A stretch of 64,000 bases of DNA. Source: Aphanomyces cochlioides (taxonomy: Eukaryota; Oomycota; Saprolegniomycetes; Saprolegniales; Verrucalvaceae). The DNA lies in the NCBI GenBank assembly GCA_019828595.1, contig JAHQRK010000018.1:806001-870000 (forward strand). The letters are read 5' to 3'. Shown piece by piece: positions 44,296 through 53,924 of the stretch; within the stretch, counting starts at the first letter, position 1; each line of letters begins with the position of its first letter. Made by a program: the position numbers and the translations under genes. Below the pieces are notes generated by a model, which worked only from the letters and a program-made list of their open reading frames with translations, made no database searches and was not told the DNA's origin.

Positions 44296-45181
44296 CGCCG
44301 TGCGTATAAATGCCGCTGAAGTGAAAGAAATCCAAATGATCTCCCGAGGTGGGTTTGGTGAAGTGTGGAGCGGCATCTATCAGAATCGCCCTGTGGCGAT
44401 CAAACGCCTATTGCCAGACAAGAAGACATTTGACGATGCCATGGCATTTGCTGCTGAAATTAAAGTCATGGCCCGACTGAACCACCCCAAGATTGTCGAG
44501 TTTATTGGTGCTTCGTGGTCGAATGCATTGAGTATTCAAGCCATTTCTGAATACATGAACTGTGGCGACTTGAAGTCGCTCCTTGAACGAAGTATGAAGA
44601 GCGGCACTGTCCTCCCATGGCTCAACGTGAAGCTGAATTTGGCTGTCGACATTACTGACGCATTGGTTTACTTGCACACGTTGAACCCCAAGTACATTCA
44701 CCGTGACTTGAAGGTATACTTGTGCTCATTGCATCTCTTTGACCCACCATTTCTAGTCGCGCAATATTTTGATTGATGCTGACAACGGCGCCAAGTTGTC
44801 TGACTTTGGTATTTCTCGCAATCGAGCAGCCGATGAAACGATGACGGCTGGCGTTGGTACATGCCGCTGGATGGCTCCAGAAGTGATCCGTGGTGAAAAA
44901 TACGATGAGTCATGCGACGTGTGGTCGTTTGGTTGTGTGTTGTCGGAAATGGACTCAGGTATGTGGCTCTGGGTGAACGATGCTTTAAATGATGACAAGG
45001 AAATGTGCCATACAATGACGCTACCAACACCAACGGCGGTCGTCTCCAAGACCATGGCATCATGGAACAAGTTTCGCAAGGACTTCTCAAGCCAAGCTTT
45101 ACTGGCAACATTCCGAAAGAAATTTTGGATGTGGCGATGGGATGTTTGGAATTCAATCCATCGCGTCGCCCAACGTCAATG
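44296..45181 (+). repeat. Inverted duplication, left arm (about 886 bp)
   Basis: Aligned without any insertion or deletion to 46947-47832 in reverse: positions sum to 92128 at every landmark tested, including both introns. Only a few mismatches lie near the outer edge (GTGCGTATAAATG against GTACGTATTAATG). At 45182 the arms diverge suddenly, although they remain recognisably related to about 45466. Confidence 0.9.
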
Positions 45182-45250
45182 CAAGTATCTTTCGTACTCC
45201 GTCAACTCCGCGATATGGTGGAAATAGTGGAAACGAGCAACAACTCGTAA
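44296..45250 (+). CDS. TKL kinase domain, plus-strand arm of inverted duplication (partial)
   Basis: Three exons: 44296-44713, 44757-44958 and 45000-45250, introns of 43 and 41 nt. The kinase domain is complete: ISRGGFGEVWSG, VAIKRLLPDK, YIHRDLK split from SRNILIDAD by the first intron, LSDFGISR, GTCRWMAPEVI and SCDVWSFGCVLSEM. It has no ATG or receptor part of its own: the upstream sequence (44200-44295) is the linker of the preceding PDZ-kinase, and the juxtamembrane words (LDDPDI, then VRINAAEVKEI) correspond to those of the receptor gene on the other strand (LNDPELLAVRINAAEVKEI). It is therefore the C-terminal kinase of a tandem gene, or a fragment. The domain, introns included, is the same as in 46947-47832. 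Confidence 0.7.
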
Positions 45251-45319
45251 AACCAATATGTGATTCCGAAGAATCATCTTAACGAATCGTCGCTCAGTTC
45301 ATACGTTTACATGCATCCA

Positions 45320-45475
45320 CCACATTCTGTGCCTTGTTACATCAACGCGCTGTACATAATGCAAGAGTCAGCTGTCGCCGATTTAACTATCAACAAAATA
45401 GATAATGCCATGATGAATGAGGTTGTCATGAGAGCGCTTCAATTACCAACTTCATATTCCGACGACATCGTTTAG
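45320..45475 (+). other. Short open frame downstream of the kinase, conserved in both arms
   Basis: Starting near ATG 45310 the frame contains INKIDNAMMNEVVMRALQLP and ends at 45475. The corresponding place on the minus strand (46563-46787) encodes RALQLPTYDSDHIIVAFADL after a TAG that replaces the Met before Arg. The two copies differ in nucleotides yet keep the same reading frame, suggesting that a small gene or exon once followed the kinase. Function unknown. Confidence 0.35.
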
Positions 45476-45563
45476 CTGCCTTATAACTCATGAGGGAATT
45501 TGCATGTTAAACCAGCAAAAACAATCCACCAGGATAACTGGCTGGAAATGCCATTATTTGTCA

Positions 45564-45888
45564 TTAAGCCTGATCTGTCTCCACCACTGCCCTTCGGTAC
45601 GAGCATAGAAGTTTGGAGACTTGCGTAGACAACGGGTGTAGCTCTGGATCAATTTCTAAACACGCCAAAGCCACATCCAATATTTCATTGGGAACGCTGC
45701 TTGAAAAAGTTGGTCGTCGTTGCTCTTTTGACACTTTCTCCATCATGACGTCAAAGTCATGCACGTATGGACGATCAGAGTTAATAACGTCGTTGTATGG
45801 AATGTTGCCTGAAAATGTGTAAATTCAAGTAACTCGTGAAACAACACAACAGTGTCCATTTCGGCAAGCACACATCCAAATGACCTCA
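45564..45888 (-). pseudogene. TKL kinase C-lobe relic (minus strand)
   Basis: The frame contains SFGCVLAEMDTV near 45860-45888, then after a decayed stretch HDFDVMMEKVSKEQ, PNEILDVALACLEIDPELHP and LSTQVSKLL, ending at 45564. These are the C-lobe motifs of the TKL kinases of this cluster (SFGCVLSEMD; IPKEILDVAMGCLEFNPSRR). The N-lobe and catalytic loop are absent. It sits in the loop between the two inverted arms. Confidence 0.65.
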
Positions 45889-45930
45889 TTTGGACGATTC
45901 TTCATATTTGCTTGTGTTGCTTGATGTGAC

Positions 45931-45992
45931 CACGCAATGTTTGGAACGGGATTCATCGCGCCGCCCAACAGCGATGCAAGTGTCCTCTCAAC
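45931..45992 (+). pseudogene. Second kinase C-lobe relic (plus strand)
   Basis: Encodes a Cys-Leu-Glu-Arg-Asp-Ser-Ser-Arg-Arg-Pro-Thr-Ala-Met-Gln-Val run resembling the CLEFNPSRRPTSMQV end of the kinase C-lobe. It is only about 60 bp, orientation plus. Confidence 0.5.
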
Positions 45993-46562
45993 AAAGGTCA
46001 CTCCTCAAGGAAATAGAGGAGACATCTTGAAGATAAATCTAGGCGCCAACTACCACAACTGTTGACGGGCGAATATCGTAGCCATCCATCCTTAGATTAA
46101 TTTGTTCTTGCACTCGATGTAGGATTATAAAACCTCTATCAGCGATTGTTGAACAGTAGTTATTTAGCGTGACGTGAACGCACTATTGGTGATGGAAGTT
46201 CCGTTCTCCTGTCGTTCCAGCAAATGAAGGTTGAGCGGCAACAATAAACATGCTTGTTGACAAAACGAATAATTTGTGAATTTTTCCTCTCACGAAAATT
46301 GCTGATCGAATTGTTGTTGGTCCTGCTACAAGATCTTTCAAGAATGCACATTCTGGGTGGGGAAATCGATTGAACTTTAAACACCATGATTCGATGATCT
46401 GTGTTAGTCTGCTGTGTGGCCACGGTGCGACGTTGGTACGGCCATGACATGGTGGCAAGCTTGCATGGTTGGATAAATCTTTGCTGTCAATGCCTTTTGT
46501 ATGAGGTGAAGTGCATTTGGTACCATTTTGCCCTGTGAGTTTGCAGTCTATGGATGTGCTCG

Positions 46563-46787
46563 CTAACCTCTGATGTTATTGTCACACTTGGACGAAAGAA
46601 TGATTTCTGAATGCCACCCACCCTGATAATCCTGCAGTTTCTTCTTGAGATTATTCAAATCGGCAAAGGCCACTATGATGTGGTCCGAATCGTAAGTTGG
46701 TAATTGAAGCGCTCTCTAGTCAACCTCCTTCAGCGGGGCGTCATCTTTATTGTTGATCGTTTGTCGGGACTGAATGTGGAGATCCAT
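46563..46787 (-). pseudogene. Minus-strand counterpart of the small downstream frame
   Basis: From ATG 46787 the frame reads DLHIQSRQTINNKDD and is interrupted by a TAG (near 46710), then continues RALQLPTYDSDHIIVAFADL, NLKKKLQDYQGGWHSEIIL and stops at 46563. It is longer than the plus-strand copy. One nonsense change is the only lesion. Confidence 0.4.
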
Positions 46788-46850
46788 GCATGCTTATAAA
46801 ATGAGTGACAATTTGTTGTTATTTTGATTCTTCGCAATCTCAAATTGGTT

Positions 46851-49396
46851 TTACGAGTTGTTGCTCGTTCCGCTTCGACTGGCGCCGTTGGTTGACGAGC
46901 TCTTTTCGACATCTTTGCGGAATTTACGGAGTGCGAATGACACTTGCATTGACGTTGGGCGACGCGATGGATTGAATTCCAAACATCCCATCGCCACATC
47001 CAAAATTTCTTTCGGAATGTTGCCAGTAAAGCTTGGCTTGAGAAGTCCTTGCGAAACTTGTTCCATGATGCCATGGTCTTGGAGACGACCGCCGTTGGTG
47101 TTGGTAGCGTCATTGTATGGCACATTTCCTTGTCATCATTTAAAGCATCGTTCACCCAGAGCCACATACCTGAGTCCATTTCCGACAACACACAACCAAA
47201 CGACCACACGTCGCATGACTCATCGTATTTTTCACCACGGATCACTTCTGGAGCCATCCAGCGGCATGTACCAACGCCAGCCGTCATCGTTTCATCGGCT
47301 GCTCGATTGCGAGAAATACCAAAGTCAGACAACTTGGCGCCGTTGTCAGCATCAATCAAAATATTGCGCGACTAGAAATGGTGGGTCAAAGAGATGCAAT
47401 GAGCACAAGTATACCTTCAAGTCACGGTGAATGTACTTGGGGTTCAACGTGTGCAAGTAAACCAATGCGTCAGTAATGTCGACAGCCAAATTCAGCTTCA
47501 CGTTGAGCCATGGGAGGACAGTGCCGCTCTTCATACTTCGTTCAAGGAGCGACTTCAAGTCGCCACAGTTCATGTATTCAGAAATGGCTTGAATACTCAA
47601 TGCATTCGACCACGAAGCACCAATAAACTCGACAATCTTGGGGTGGTTCAGTCGGGCCATGACTTTAATTTCAGCAGCAAATGCCATGGCATCGTCAAAT
47701 GTCTTCTTGTCTGGCAATAGGCGTTTGATCGCCACAGGGCGATTCTGATAGATGCCGCTCCACACTTCACCAAACCCACCTCGGGAGATCATTTGGATTT
47801 CTTTCACTTCAGCGGCATTAATACGTACGGCAAGCAGCTCGGGGTCGTTGAGGATGCCCAAAGAGCCTGATTGACCACCCGAAGGATCAGTCGTGAACCC
47901 ACCAGTGCCATCGGTGTAGTAGTCACCATGCTTAAGGGATCCATGTGAGTAATCTCCACCACGGGAGCGACGACGACGGCAGGCAAAGAACAAACCAACA
48001 GCAATCACAACGACTGCACCAACGATGATGCCAACGATTGCACCAGTGCCAAGTCCACTCTTTTCTGCCGCAGTGACTGTTGGTGCAGGAGTAGCAGACA
48101 GAGTGTCCGTCACATTCGTCACACAAACTTTGACGGAGCCAGAAATTGTTGTCAAGGTGGTCGAGGAAGGATCGAAGCCAGACCCAGCAGGGCATTTGGG
48201 GGACACAGTAAAATCAGCCGAGAGCTTGGCCAATTGATTCAAAAAGCTGAATTGGGATGAGTTGAGCACCACGTTTTGCAAGCCATTGCCAGAAAGATAC
48301 CTATGAGAGTGAATTGAGCTGGACATTCATGGCTGGAGCGTACAATTCAGTCAGGGGGAGCGAGAAAACAACGCTGGGGATGGATGTCAATTTGTTGCGG
48401 GACAAATCACTATGGCACATGAGTCCAACGTATTCCAATTTACACGTACAGCTTAGTGACGGTACTTGGGACGCTGGTTAAGTCAGTGAGCAAGTTGCCA
48501 GCGAGGGACCTAAGCCACGATGAGCCTCTGTGTTATGAGATGATACGTCGTACAATGTTGTCACTGGACTTTGCAACGAAGGAAGCGTCTTCAAGTTGTT
48601 GTCTGTAAAGTTCCTACATCGCAGGCATCATAAAATTAATTCAGAAAGCACTCCATACAGCTCGGTTAATGTTTTCATGGCTGCGATTTCACTTGGGAAG
48701 GAGTCCAAGTTGGCGTTCACCATGTGGATCCGTTGAAGATTTGGCGGGAACAAGCTATTTGACGATGCAAGCACATCCTTTAGATCCAAGTTGAACATAA
48801 ATCTACATGAAAGCCATGAGTCATGTCAAAGAGATTATGAAAGTGACATACAAGCGGTTCAGCTTCGTGTATGTGCTGAAAAATGTCGAAGGGTATGTGA
48901 TCTTCTGCATAGTGCCCTTAGGTTGTGTGAAGGCATTTCCAGTGAGTTGGCTAATCATATCCTTGAGATAAATTGCATATGAGGGGTGTACGTACAAAAT
49001 CTCGACTTGACCTCCGGCGAGGTTTGGCGAGGATGGAATCGTCAGATCTTCCAATACTTCGATGTTGGCACCAACGTAGGCAGGACTTGTCGCCCCGTTC
49101 AAAGTCCCACCGACATAAAAGCTCCACGACGGATCCGTAGTCTTGCTGTCGCTCGTGCGTTGACTCATAGTGGGGCATGTGAACGTAAGCTGACATTCGG
49201 ATGAGCCAATGTGACGGAGAATTTCACTTTGGGTAGTGCAAGTTCCCGATTTCGCATTCGCATTGACGCATGCACTGGCATTGGCATACAAGACACACAC
49301 TCCAGATCCAGTATTCTGACACGTCAAAGGACAGTTCGTTCCCGCCGTCAATGTCGTCTTGCCGACGGCACAAGGTGTACTGCTAGAAGTGCTCAT
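46851..49396 (-). CDS. LRR receptor-like TKL kinase (single TM)
   Basis: Minus-strand multi-exon gene. Kinase exons: 47415-48300 (with juxtamembrane and TM), 47170-47371 and 46851-47128. The kinase motifs are those of the plus-strand copy. Upstream a TM helix (GAIVGIIVGAVVVIAVGLFF) is followed by the stop-transfer run ACRRRRSRGG. The ectodomain exons between 48301 and 49396 encode LRR-like segments (NLQRIHMVNANLDSFPSEIA, DLSRNKLTSIPSVVF, YLSGNGLQNVVLNS) preceded by a Cys-rich cap (CPLTCQNTGSGVCVLY). ATG 49396 is the first in frame, but the expected signal peptide is not obvious there, so a further 5' exon is likely. Known: LRR-TKL receptor kinases are expanded in Saprolegniales; ligands are unknown. 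The 3' half lies in the inverted repeat arm and is probably gene-converted. Confidence 0.82.
46947..47832 (-). repeat. Inverted duplication, right arm (about 886 bp)
   Basis: Mirror of 44296-45181; it contains the kinase exons and two introns of the receptor kinase gene. The 1765-bp loop between the arms carries older relics of kinase sequence. Confidence 0.9.
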
Positions 49397-49954
49397 GACA
49401 CCTGTAAACCCAAAATGTGCATAGGTATGAGATGCAACTACGACCGCAACATACACGTACAATGTACACTAAATGTACTCTTGTACAAATATATTACAAA
49501 TTTCAAGTTCAGCTGAACATTTGAATACACGTACATTAAGAGTCCAAGCCAGTTTAATTTGCCGACCCCATCACACAACCTTGAGGCCTAATCTTTCAAG
49601 CTCTCATACTGCAAAAAGGACTGAGCTGAGAGCATTAAGCTACGACATGGGCTTAAATATGTTTTCTTGAGCTTGTTATTGCTAGGTAATGGAGCCAGGA
49701 AAAGATGCTCAGCTTGCAAAAATCAATCAAATATTGTACGTCCACACCAGCATGCTCTAAAATTTTCAAATTTTGAGACACAATGGTGTTAATGATACTC
49801 CTCGATTTAGTGACACAAGAGATTGACTTGTCGATACAAGCTTCATATTAAAGTCTGAAATAACCTTGAAATAGCGACATTTGGTCAAACGATGGGTGTC
49901 ATATGTTATCGAACGAACGACAAGTGGCTGTGACGAGGAAGTTGAACATCGCTG
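49397..49954. other. Intergenic region
   Basis: About 560 bp between the receptor kinase 5' end and the stop of the next minus-strand gene. AT-rich at 49700-49870. The 5' part may hold an unresolved first exon of the receptor gene. Confidence 0.45.
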
Positions 49955-50827
49955 TCATCGAGATCCACGAAGGCCTCGTTTTGCATGGAATTGACGGATG
50001 ATATCCATTTCGAGGGCTGCGCCAATGTCCTTGTTGTCGCTTTGGCCAAAATGAGACCGCAGATTGAGATTCCTAATGCATTGTCTGAAATCTTTGGCTG
50101 ACACGGATTGAATCCACTCGCAATCCAACATAGTGCGCAAGACAACGTCCCAGTCGCCAGAGTGGACGAGTGGCTTGAGTATACGAGCAATCAATGGTCC
50201 TCTTAGCCATAATTGCTTCAATAGGTCGTTGCATGAGCATTGAGAAACGAGGGTTGTAACGCGGTCTTCAGAAATTTCCTTCGCGATACAATGGTCGAGA
50301 ATTACCGCCCAGTCGCACTCCATGATGTGCTGCTTGGCAAATTCTTGGACATCTTCAGGGATCGATGGTGAGCGTCCTGCAAGCCACGACTGCAACATGT
50401 GCACAGTGGTGCGACTTGTCTGGGCGTCTGAAATAGGTCTTGAAACTTGGTTCTCCGAGCTGATAGTTGACTGTGGTTTCATCGATTCGAACGAGTCTAT
50501 CGTTGGAGTGTCGACTGGAAGCTGTACGAGATCATCCAATTTGCACACTACGTTCGGCATCTTGAGCTCAAACACTTCGTTCTTCTCTTCTCGAGTACGC
50601 ATCCATGAGAGCTGTAGCCAGTCTTCGCCGGCTCCTTTTTCGTACAGCTTGAACAGGTTTCCTTGGATTGGGTTCTGGTGCGTTTCTTCGACAAGATCAA
50701 TAACATCAGGATCTGTCTCCTTGGACGGTATCTGTGCATATGGGGACTCTGGATGGAGCAACTTGGCATCCTTCCCTGGAGATGGTTCGGGACTCTTGGG
50801 AAGTGCGAGCAGCCGCCGCTTTTTCAT
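49955..50827 (-). CDS. Unknown protein, 290 aa
   Basis: Single-exon frame from ATG 50827 (the first in frame; the codons before it lack Met). The N-terminus is basic and Pro/Ser-rich (KKRRLLALPKSPEPSP), nuclear-localisation-like; the middle is acidic and disordered. The C-terminal 130 residues are helical, with several Trp and Leu (LLKQLWLRGPLIARILKPLV, DWDVVLRTMLDCEW) that recall helical repeats of nucleolar or ribosome-biogenesis proteins; I cannot name the family. The start is only 65 bp from that of the divergent ATP23 gene, with CCGGATAAT elements between. Confidence 0.72.
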   Translation of the reverse strand: MKKRRLLALPKSPEPSPGKDAKLLHPESPYAQIPSKETDPDVIDLVEETHQNPIQGNLFKLYEKGAGEDWLQLSWMRTREEKNEVFELKMPNVVCKLDDLVQLPVDTPTIDSFESMKPQSTISSENQVSRPISDAQTSRTTVHMLQSWLAGRSPSIPEDVQEFAKQHIMECDWAVILDHCIAKEISEDRVTTLVSQCSCNDLLKQLWLRGPLIARILKPLVHSGDWDVVLRTMLDCEWIQSVSAKDFRQCIRNLNLRSHFGQSDNKDIGAALEMDIIRQFHAKRGLRGSR

Positions 50828-50850
50828 CTTGTTGGTCAATTCTTATTGTA

Positions 50851-50880
50851 CGGATAATGATATAAATCATCCGGATAATA
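50851..50880. promoter_or_regulatory. CCGGATAAT elements in ATP23 bidirectional promoter
   Basis: CGGATAATG at 50851-50859 and ATCCGGATAATA at 50869-50880, followed by CCAAAAG. The 13-mer CCGGATAATACCA at 50871-50883 is identical to 62425-62437. Confidence 0.5.
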
Positions 50881-50892
50881 CCAAAAGTCGAA

Positions 50893-51720
50893 ATGGACAT
50901 CCCAGCCTGCGATGCCGCGCTCCATGAAGCGCTCAAGGAACCGCGGCAGAGACAGCTCTTGGAAGCCATCAACACAGTATGGAGTGACCAAAATTGTATG
51001 ATCTTTATGGTTGTGTCTAGTTCCTGAAGAAGAGCAAGAAAAGCAGCAACGATCCGTCTGAATTGGAGTTTGTTTGCTTGGACTGCAAGGCAGAAGGTAT
51101 GCTCGATCGCCGAAAAGCCATCTCATGACCGTCATCAGGCGTTGAAGGAAAAGCACGAGCGTTCTTTGCGTCACCGCCGGTATGAACGCGGACCAAGCAA
51201 ACGGAATGAAGTTTTCTAGGCGATTGTCCTGTGTGCAAATCGACTCCACACTAAGGACGATGTGAAAGAAGTGGTTGTTCATGAACTCATCCATGCTTAC
51301 GACGTATTTTTAATGCCTTTGCTGCAGTGATCGTCAATGCTCCTGTGTGTAGTATACTGTCCGCAACATGGATCTCACCATTCCGCGTGTCTTGGCCTGC
51401 AGGTGACACCAGCTCTTCTATCTCTGCTTACATCTCATCATTCCTGTATAGCGAAGTACGCTCTGCGCGAGAGTCGGAATGTTTCAACACGGCTGAAGCA
51501 ATGTGCAATAATCCTCAATTCAGCATGCTCAACCGTGGTTGTGAGTGGTACATCAAACGGTGCATTAAGAAGAACGCCGTCATTGCAACATCAGTACGTC
51601 TTGAGCTTCTCCACGCCGTTTGACCTCCAAGTTTAGTCGCTCTTTCCTGACGAAGCCGACAAGCTTGTCCACGACGTCTTTGACAAATGCTATGCAGACA
51701 AGGCACCGTTTGAACAATAG
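50893..51720 (+). CDS. ATP23: Mitochondrial inner-membrane metalloprotease ATP23 (KUB3-like)
   Basis: Seven exons: 50893-50976, 51021-51096, 51139-51179, 51220-51303, 51353-51402, 51452-51593 and 51637-51720, with introns of 40-49 nt; the product is 186 aa, in frame at every junction. The zinc-protease motif HELIHAYD is present, preceded by IVLCANRLHTKDDVKEVVV. Conserved cysteines and LACSEVRSARESECF follow, with a C-terminal VFDKCYADKAPF segment as in human ATP23/XRCC6BP1 and yeast Atp23. Known: processes the Atp6 precursor and acts as an ATP synthase assembly factor in the intermembrane space, and degrades Ups1. It shares a short divergent promoter with the unknown gene on its left. Confidence 0.92.
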
Positions 51721-52134
51721 ATTGCCCATCCCTCCATTGATGATTCTCCCATTACACGCGCATTCCAACAAGAGTTTCTCCTTTCCCTCTTTCACACGAG
51801 TGGTGTCCGTCAGTCGGGTGGGATCTTGTCCATTCACATCGGCGGCGCGAGCTTCCAAGGAGCATCCATTCCGCATCCATGGCGACCGTCTTCTTTCGCG
51901 CTCTTTCGCGATGTAAAATTTGAATTGCGAAAGAATTACATACTGAACCCAAGTCATTTGATCAAAAGGTTCAGAAACGGGAGGAGGCGAATATTTTAAA
52001 TTTGGGCCAATCACAATGCATTTTCGGGTGAATTTTAGCCAATAATACGACAACATTTGAGATTCCAGGCCTTTGTCTTTCCAGTACCCTTTTCGTCTGG
52101 AAACGTCATCCGGGCACTTGTCGCACCACGGGCC

Positions 52135-53853
52135 ATGCAGCACCAGCAAGAAGTTCCAGTGAATGCGCAGCTCTTGCGAGATATGATGGATTGTGTGGAC
52201 ACGTCCAACTTTCCCATGGAGAAAAAGCAGTCGTGGATGACGCTGCGAACACTCGTCGCGGGCGAAGATGCTGCACTTGCTAACGAGCTCAAACGTGGGG
52301 CAAGCCTGGAAAACATTCTCCATGGACATTATGGCCAGCCAAACATCAAAGAAGAAGTCAACGCGACGAATGCAGCGCAACCTAGGTTCAATGCGAAAGA
52401 CAGTGCGATCAAACTGAAAAGGCTCTTGAGCTCAGGCAGTTTCTCGACGATGGAGAAGAAGGCAAGTGTGAGCGCACTCCTGGGTCTCTTGGAAACACAA
52501 GGAAATGGCACGTTGGGTCGCAATGAAGCGAATGAATTGTTGCGCAATTTGGGCTCTGAATACGCAGAAGACGAATTGAAACAATTGAGCGGACAAAATA
52601 TCTTTCGCTCGTTCACACATGGACCGGGACAAGGACAAATGGATCGCAAGAAGAGCTTCGATATCATCCAAGGTATTCTCACTGCATGCTCGAACAGCGC
52701 CATTCAGAAACCCATGACCTCCCAAGACAGTTTCCGCTTTCAAAACCTCGAGAAATGCCTCGAAACCATTGAAACAGCGGTCGCCAAGTATGAGAAGGAA
52801 GGCCAAGACGACGAAGAGACAGAAGAAGTTGTGGCTGTCAATGACAATTTGGACAACTTGCTCGATGATAACATTTCGCAGCCTGCCGCCAATAATTATG
52901 GAGCTCGAGGTCAAGTTCCAAACCAGCAACAGCAGTCTGCAGTCCCCTCGAACGCATTTAACTCACGCACAGCTGCCGGTCAATACGGCAACGGTGACGC
53001 GTACATGGGCTCTCAGTCGATGCAGCATCCACAAGTCATGTCTTCTCTGCCACCACACGTGGCTTCGCACTTGGGACAACCCTATGGAGGCAATGGCATG
53101 CCGCAAATGCGCCGCGAGCCTCACTTGAGTGACCCATACCCAATGCAACAGACCGGTCTCTACAACGACATGGGATATCACCGATCGCTCCCACCACCAC
53201 TCCCACAAATGATGCAAGGAGGAAACTACATGTACTACAACAACGCCCCACAACCTCATCATCAACAACACCAACAACCTCCTTCTTACACTCAACAAAT
53301 GTACCAAGCCCAATCGCAGCACCATCACCACCACCAACAGTCGCTCGGAGCGCCTTCCAACTTTGCCTACGTCGCTGGCAATGGCTTTGGCCAGAATCCC
53401 CGCCCCGACCAGTACGACACCAAGGTGGCACCTCCATCTACAACAGCGAGCGACTCGTCGTCATACGCCAAGTTTTGCATGTCACCTGGCTGCAACAATA
53501 TTGCACGGACAAAAGGGATGTGCAAGGTCCACGGCGGTGGACGCCGCTGCAAAGTGGATGGATGTATGAAGAGCGCTCAAACAGGTCACTTATGCATAGC
53601 CCATGGCGGTGGTAAACCTTGCCGTATGGAAGGATGCCCCAAGACAGCGCAATCGCGAGGGCTCTGCAAGCAGCATGGCGGCGGTGTCCGCTGCAAATTT
53701 GAAGGATGCACCAAGAGTTGCCAAAGTGGCGGCTACTGCCGAGGACATGGCGGTGGCAAGCGGTGCGAATACGCGCAATGCAAGAAATGGGCGCAGCGGA
53801 ACGGCTTTTGTGCCAAGCACGCACAGGAAATGACGACATCGACGCCGGTGTAG
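52135..53853 (+). CDS. WRKY19-like zinc-finger repeat protein, 572 aa
   Basis: Single-exon frame from ATG 52135; upstream in-frame codons have no Met. The N-terminal third is helical (two related blocks: SWMTLRTLVAGEDAALANEL and LKRLLSSGSFSTMEKKA). The middle is long, Gln/Pro/His-rich and disordered, with a polyhistidine run. The C-terminus has five tandem Cys/His fingers of the form C-x4-C-x9-C-x2-H, most followed by Gly-Gly-Gly, for example CKVDGCMKSAQTGHLCIAHG. This is the WRKY19-like zinc-finger family of oomycetes, usually implicated in transcription, though DNA binding is not demonstrated. CCAAT boxes precede the gene at about 52004-52040. Confidence 0.85.
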   Translation: MQHQQEVPVNAQLLRDMMDCVDTSNFPMEKKQSWMTLRTLVAGEDAALANELKRGASLENILHGHYGQPNIKEEVNATNAAQPRFNAKDSAIKLKRLLSSGSFSTMEKKASVSALLGLLETQGNGTLGRNEANELLRNLGSEYAEDELKQLSGQNIFRSFTHGPGQGQMDRKKSFDIIQGILTACSNSAIQKPMTSQDSFRFQNLEKCLETIETAVAKYEKEGQDDEETEEVVAVNDNLDNLLDDNISQPAANNYGARGQVPNQQQQSAVPSNAFNSRTAAGQYGNGDAYMGSQSMQHPQVMSSLPPHVASHLGQPYGGNGMPQMRREPHLSDPYPMQQTGLYNDMGYHRSLPPPLPQMMQGGNYMYYNNAPQPHHQQHQQPPSYTQQMYQAQSQHHHHHQQSLGAPSNFAYVAGNGFGQNPRPDQYDTKVAPPSTTASDSSSYAKFCMSPGCNNIARTKGMCKVHGGGRRCKVDGCMKSAQTGHLCIAHGGGKPCRMEGCPKTAQSRGLCKQHGGGVRCKFEGCTKSCQSGGYCRGHGGGKRCEYAQCKKWAQRNGFCAKHAQEMTTSTPV

Positions 53854-53924
53854 ATTGAAGAATGAACAGGGTAGGTTGAATGCTAGCATTTTGTGTACAA
53901 CCGCTTGTGTGACGGCTGCAACTT

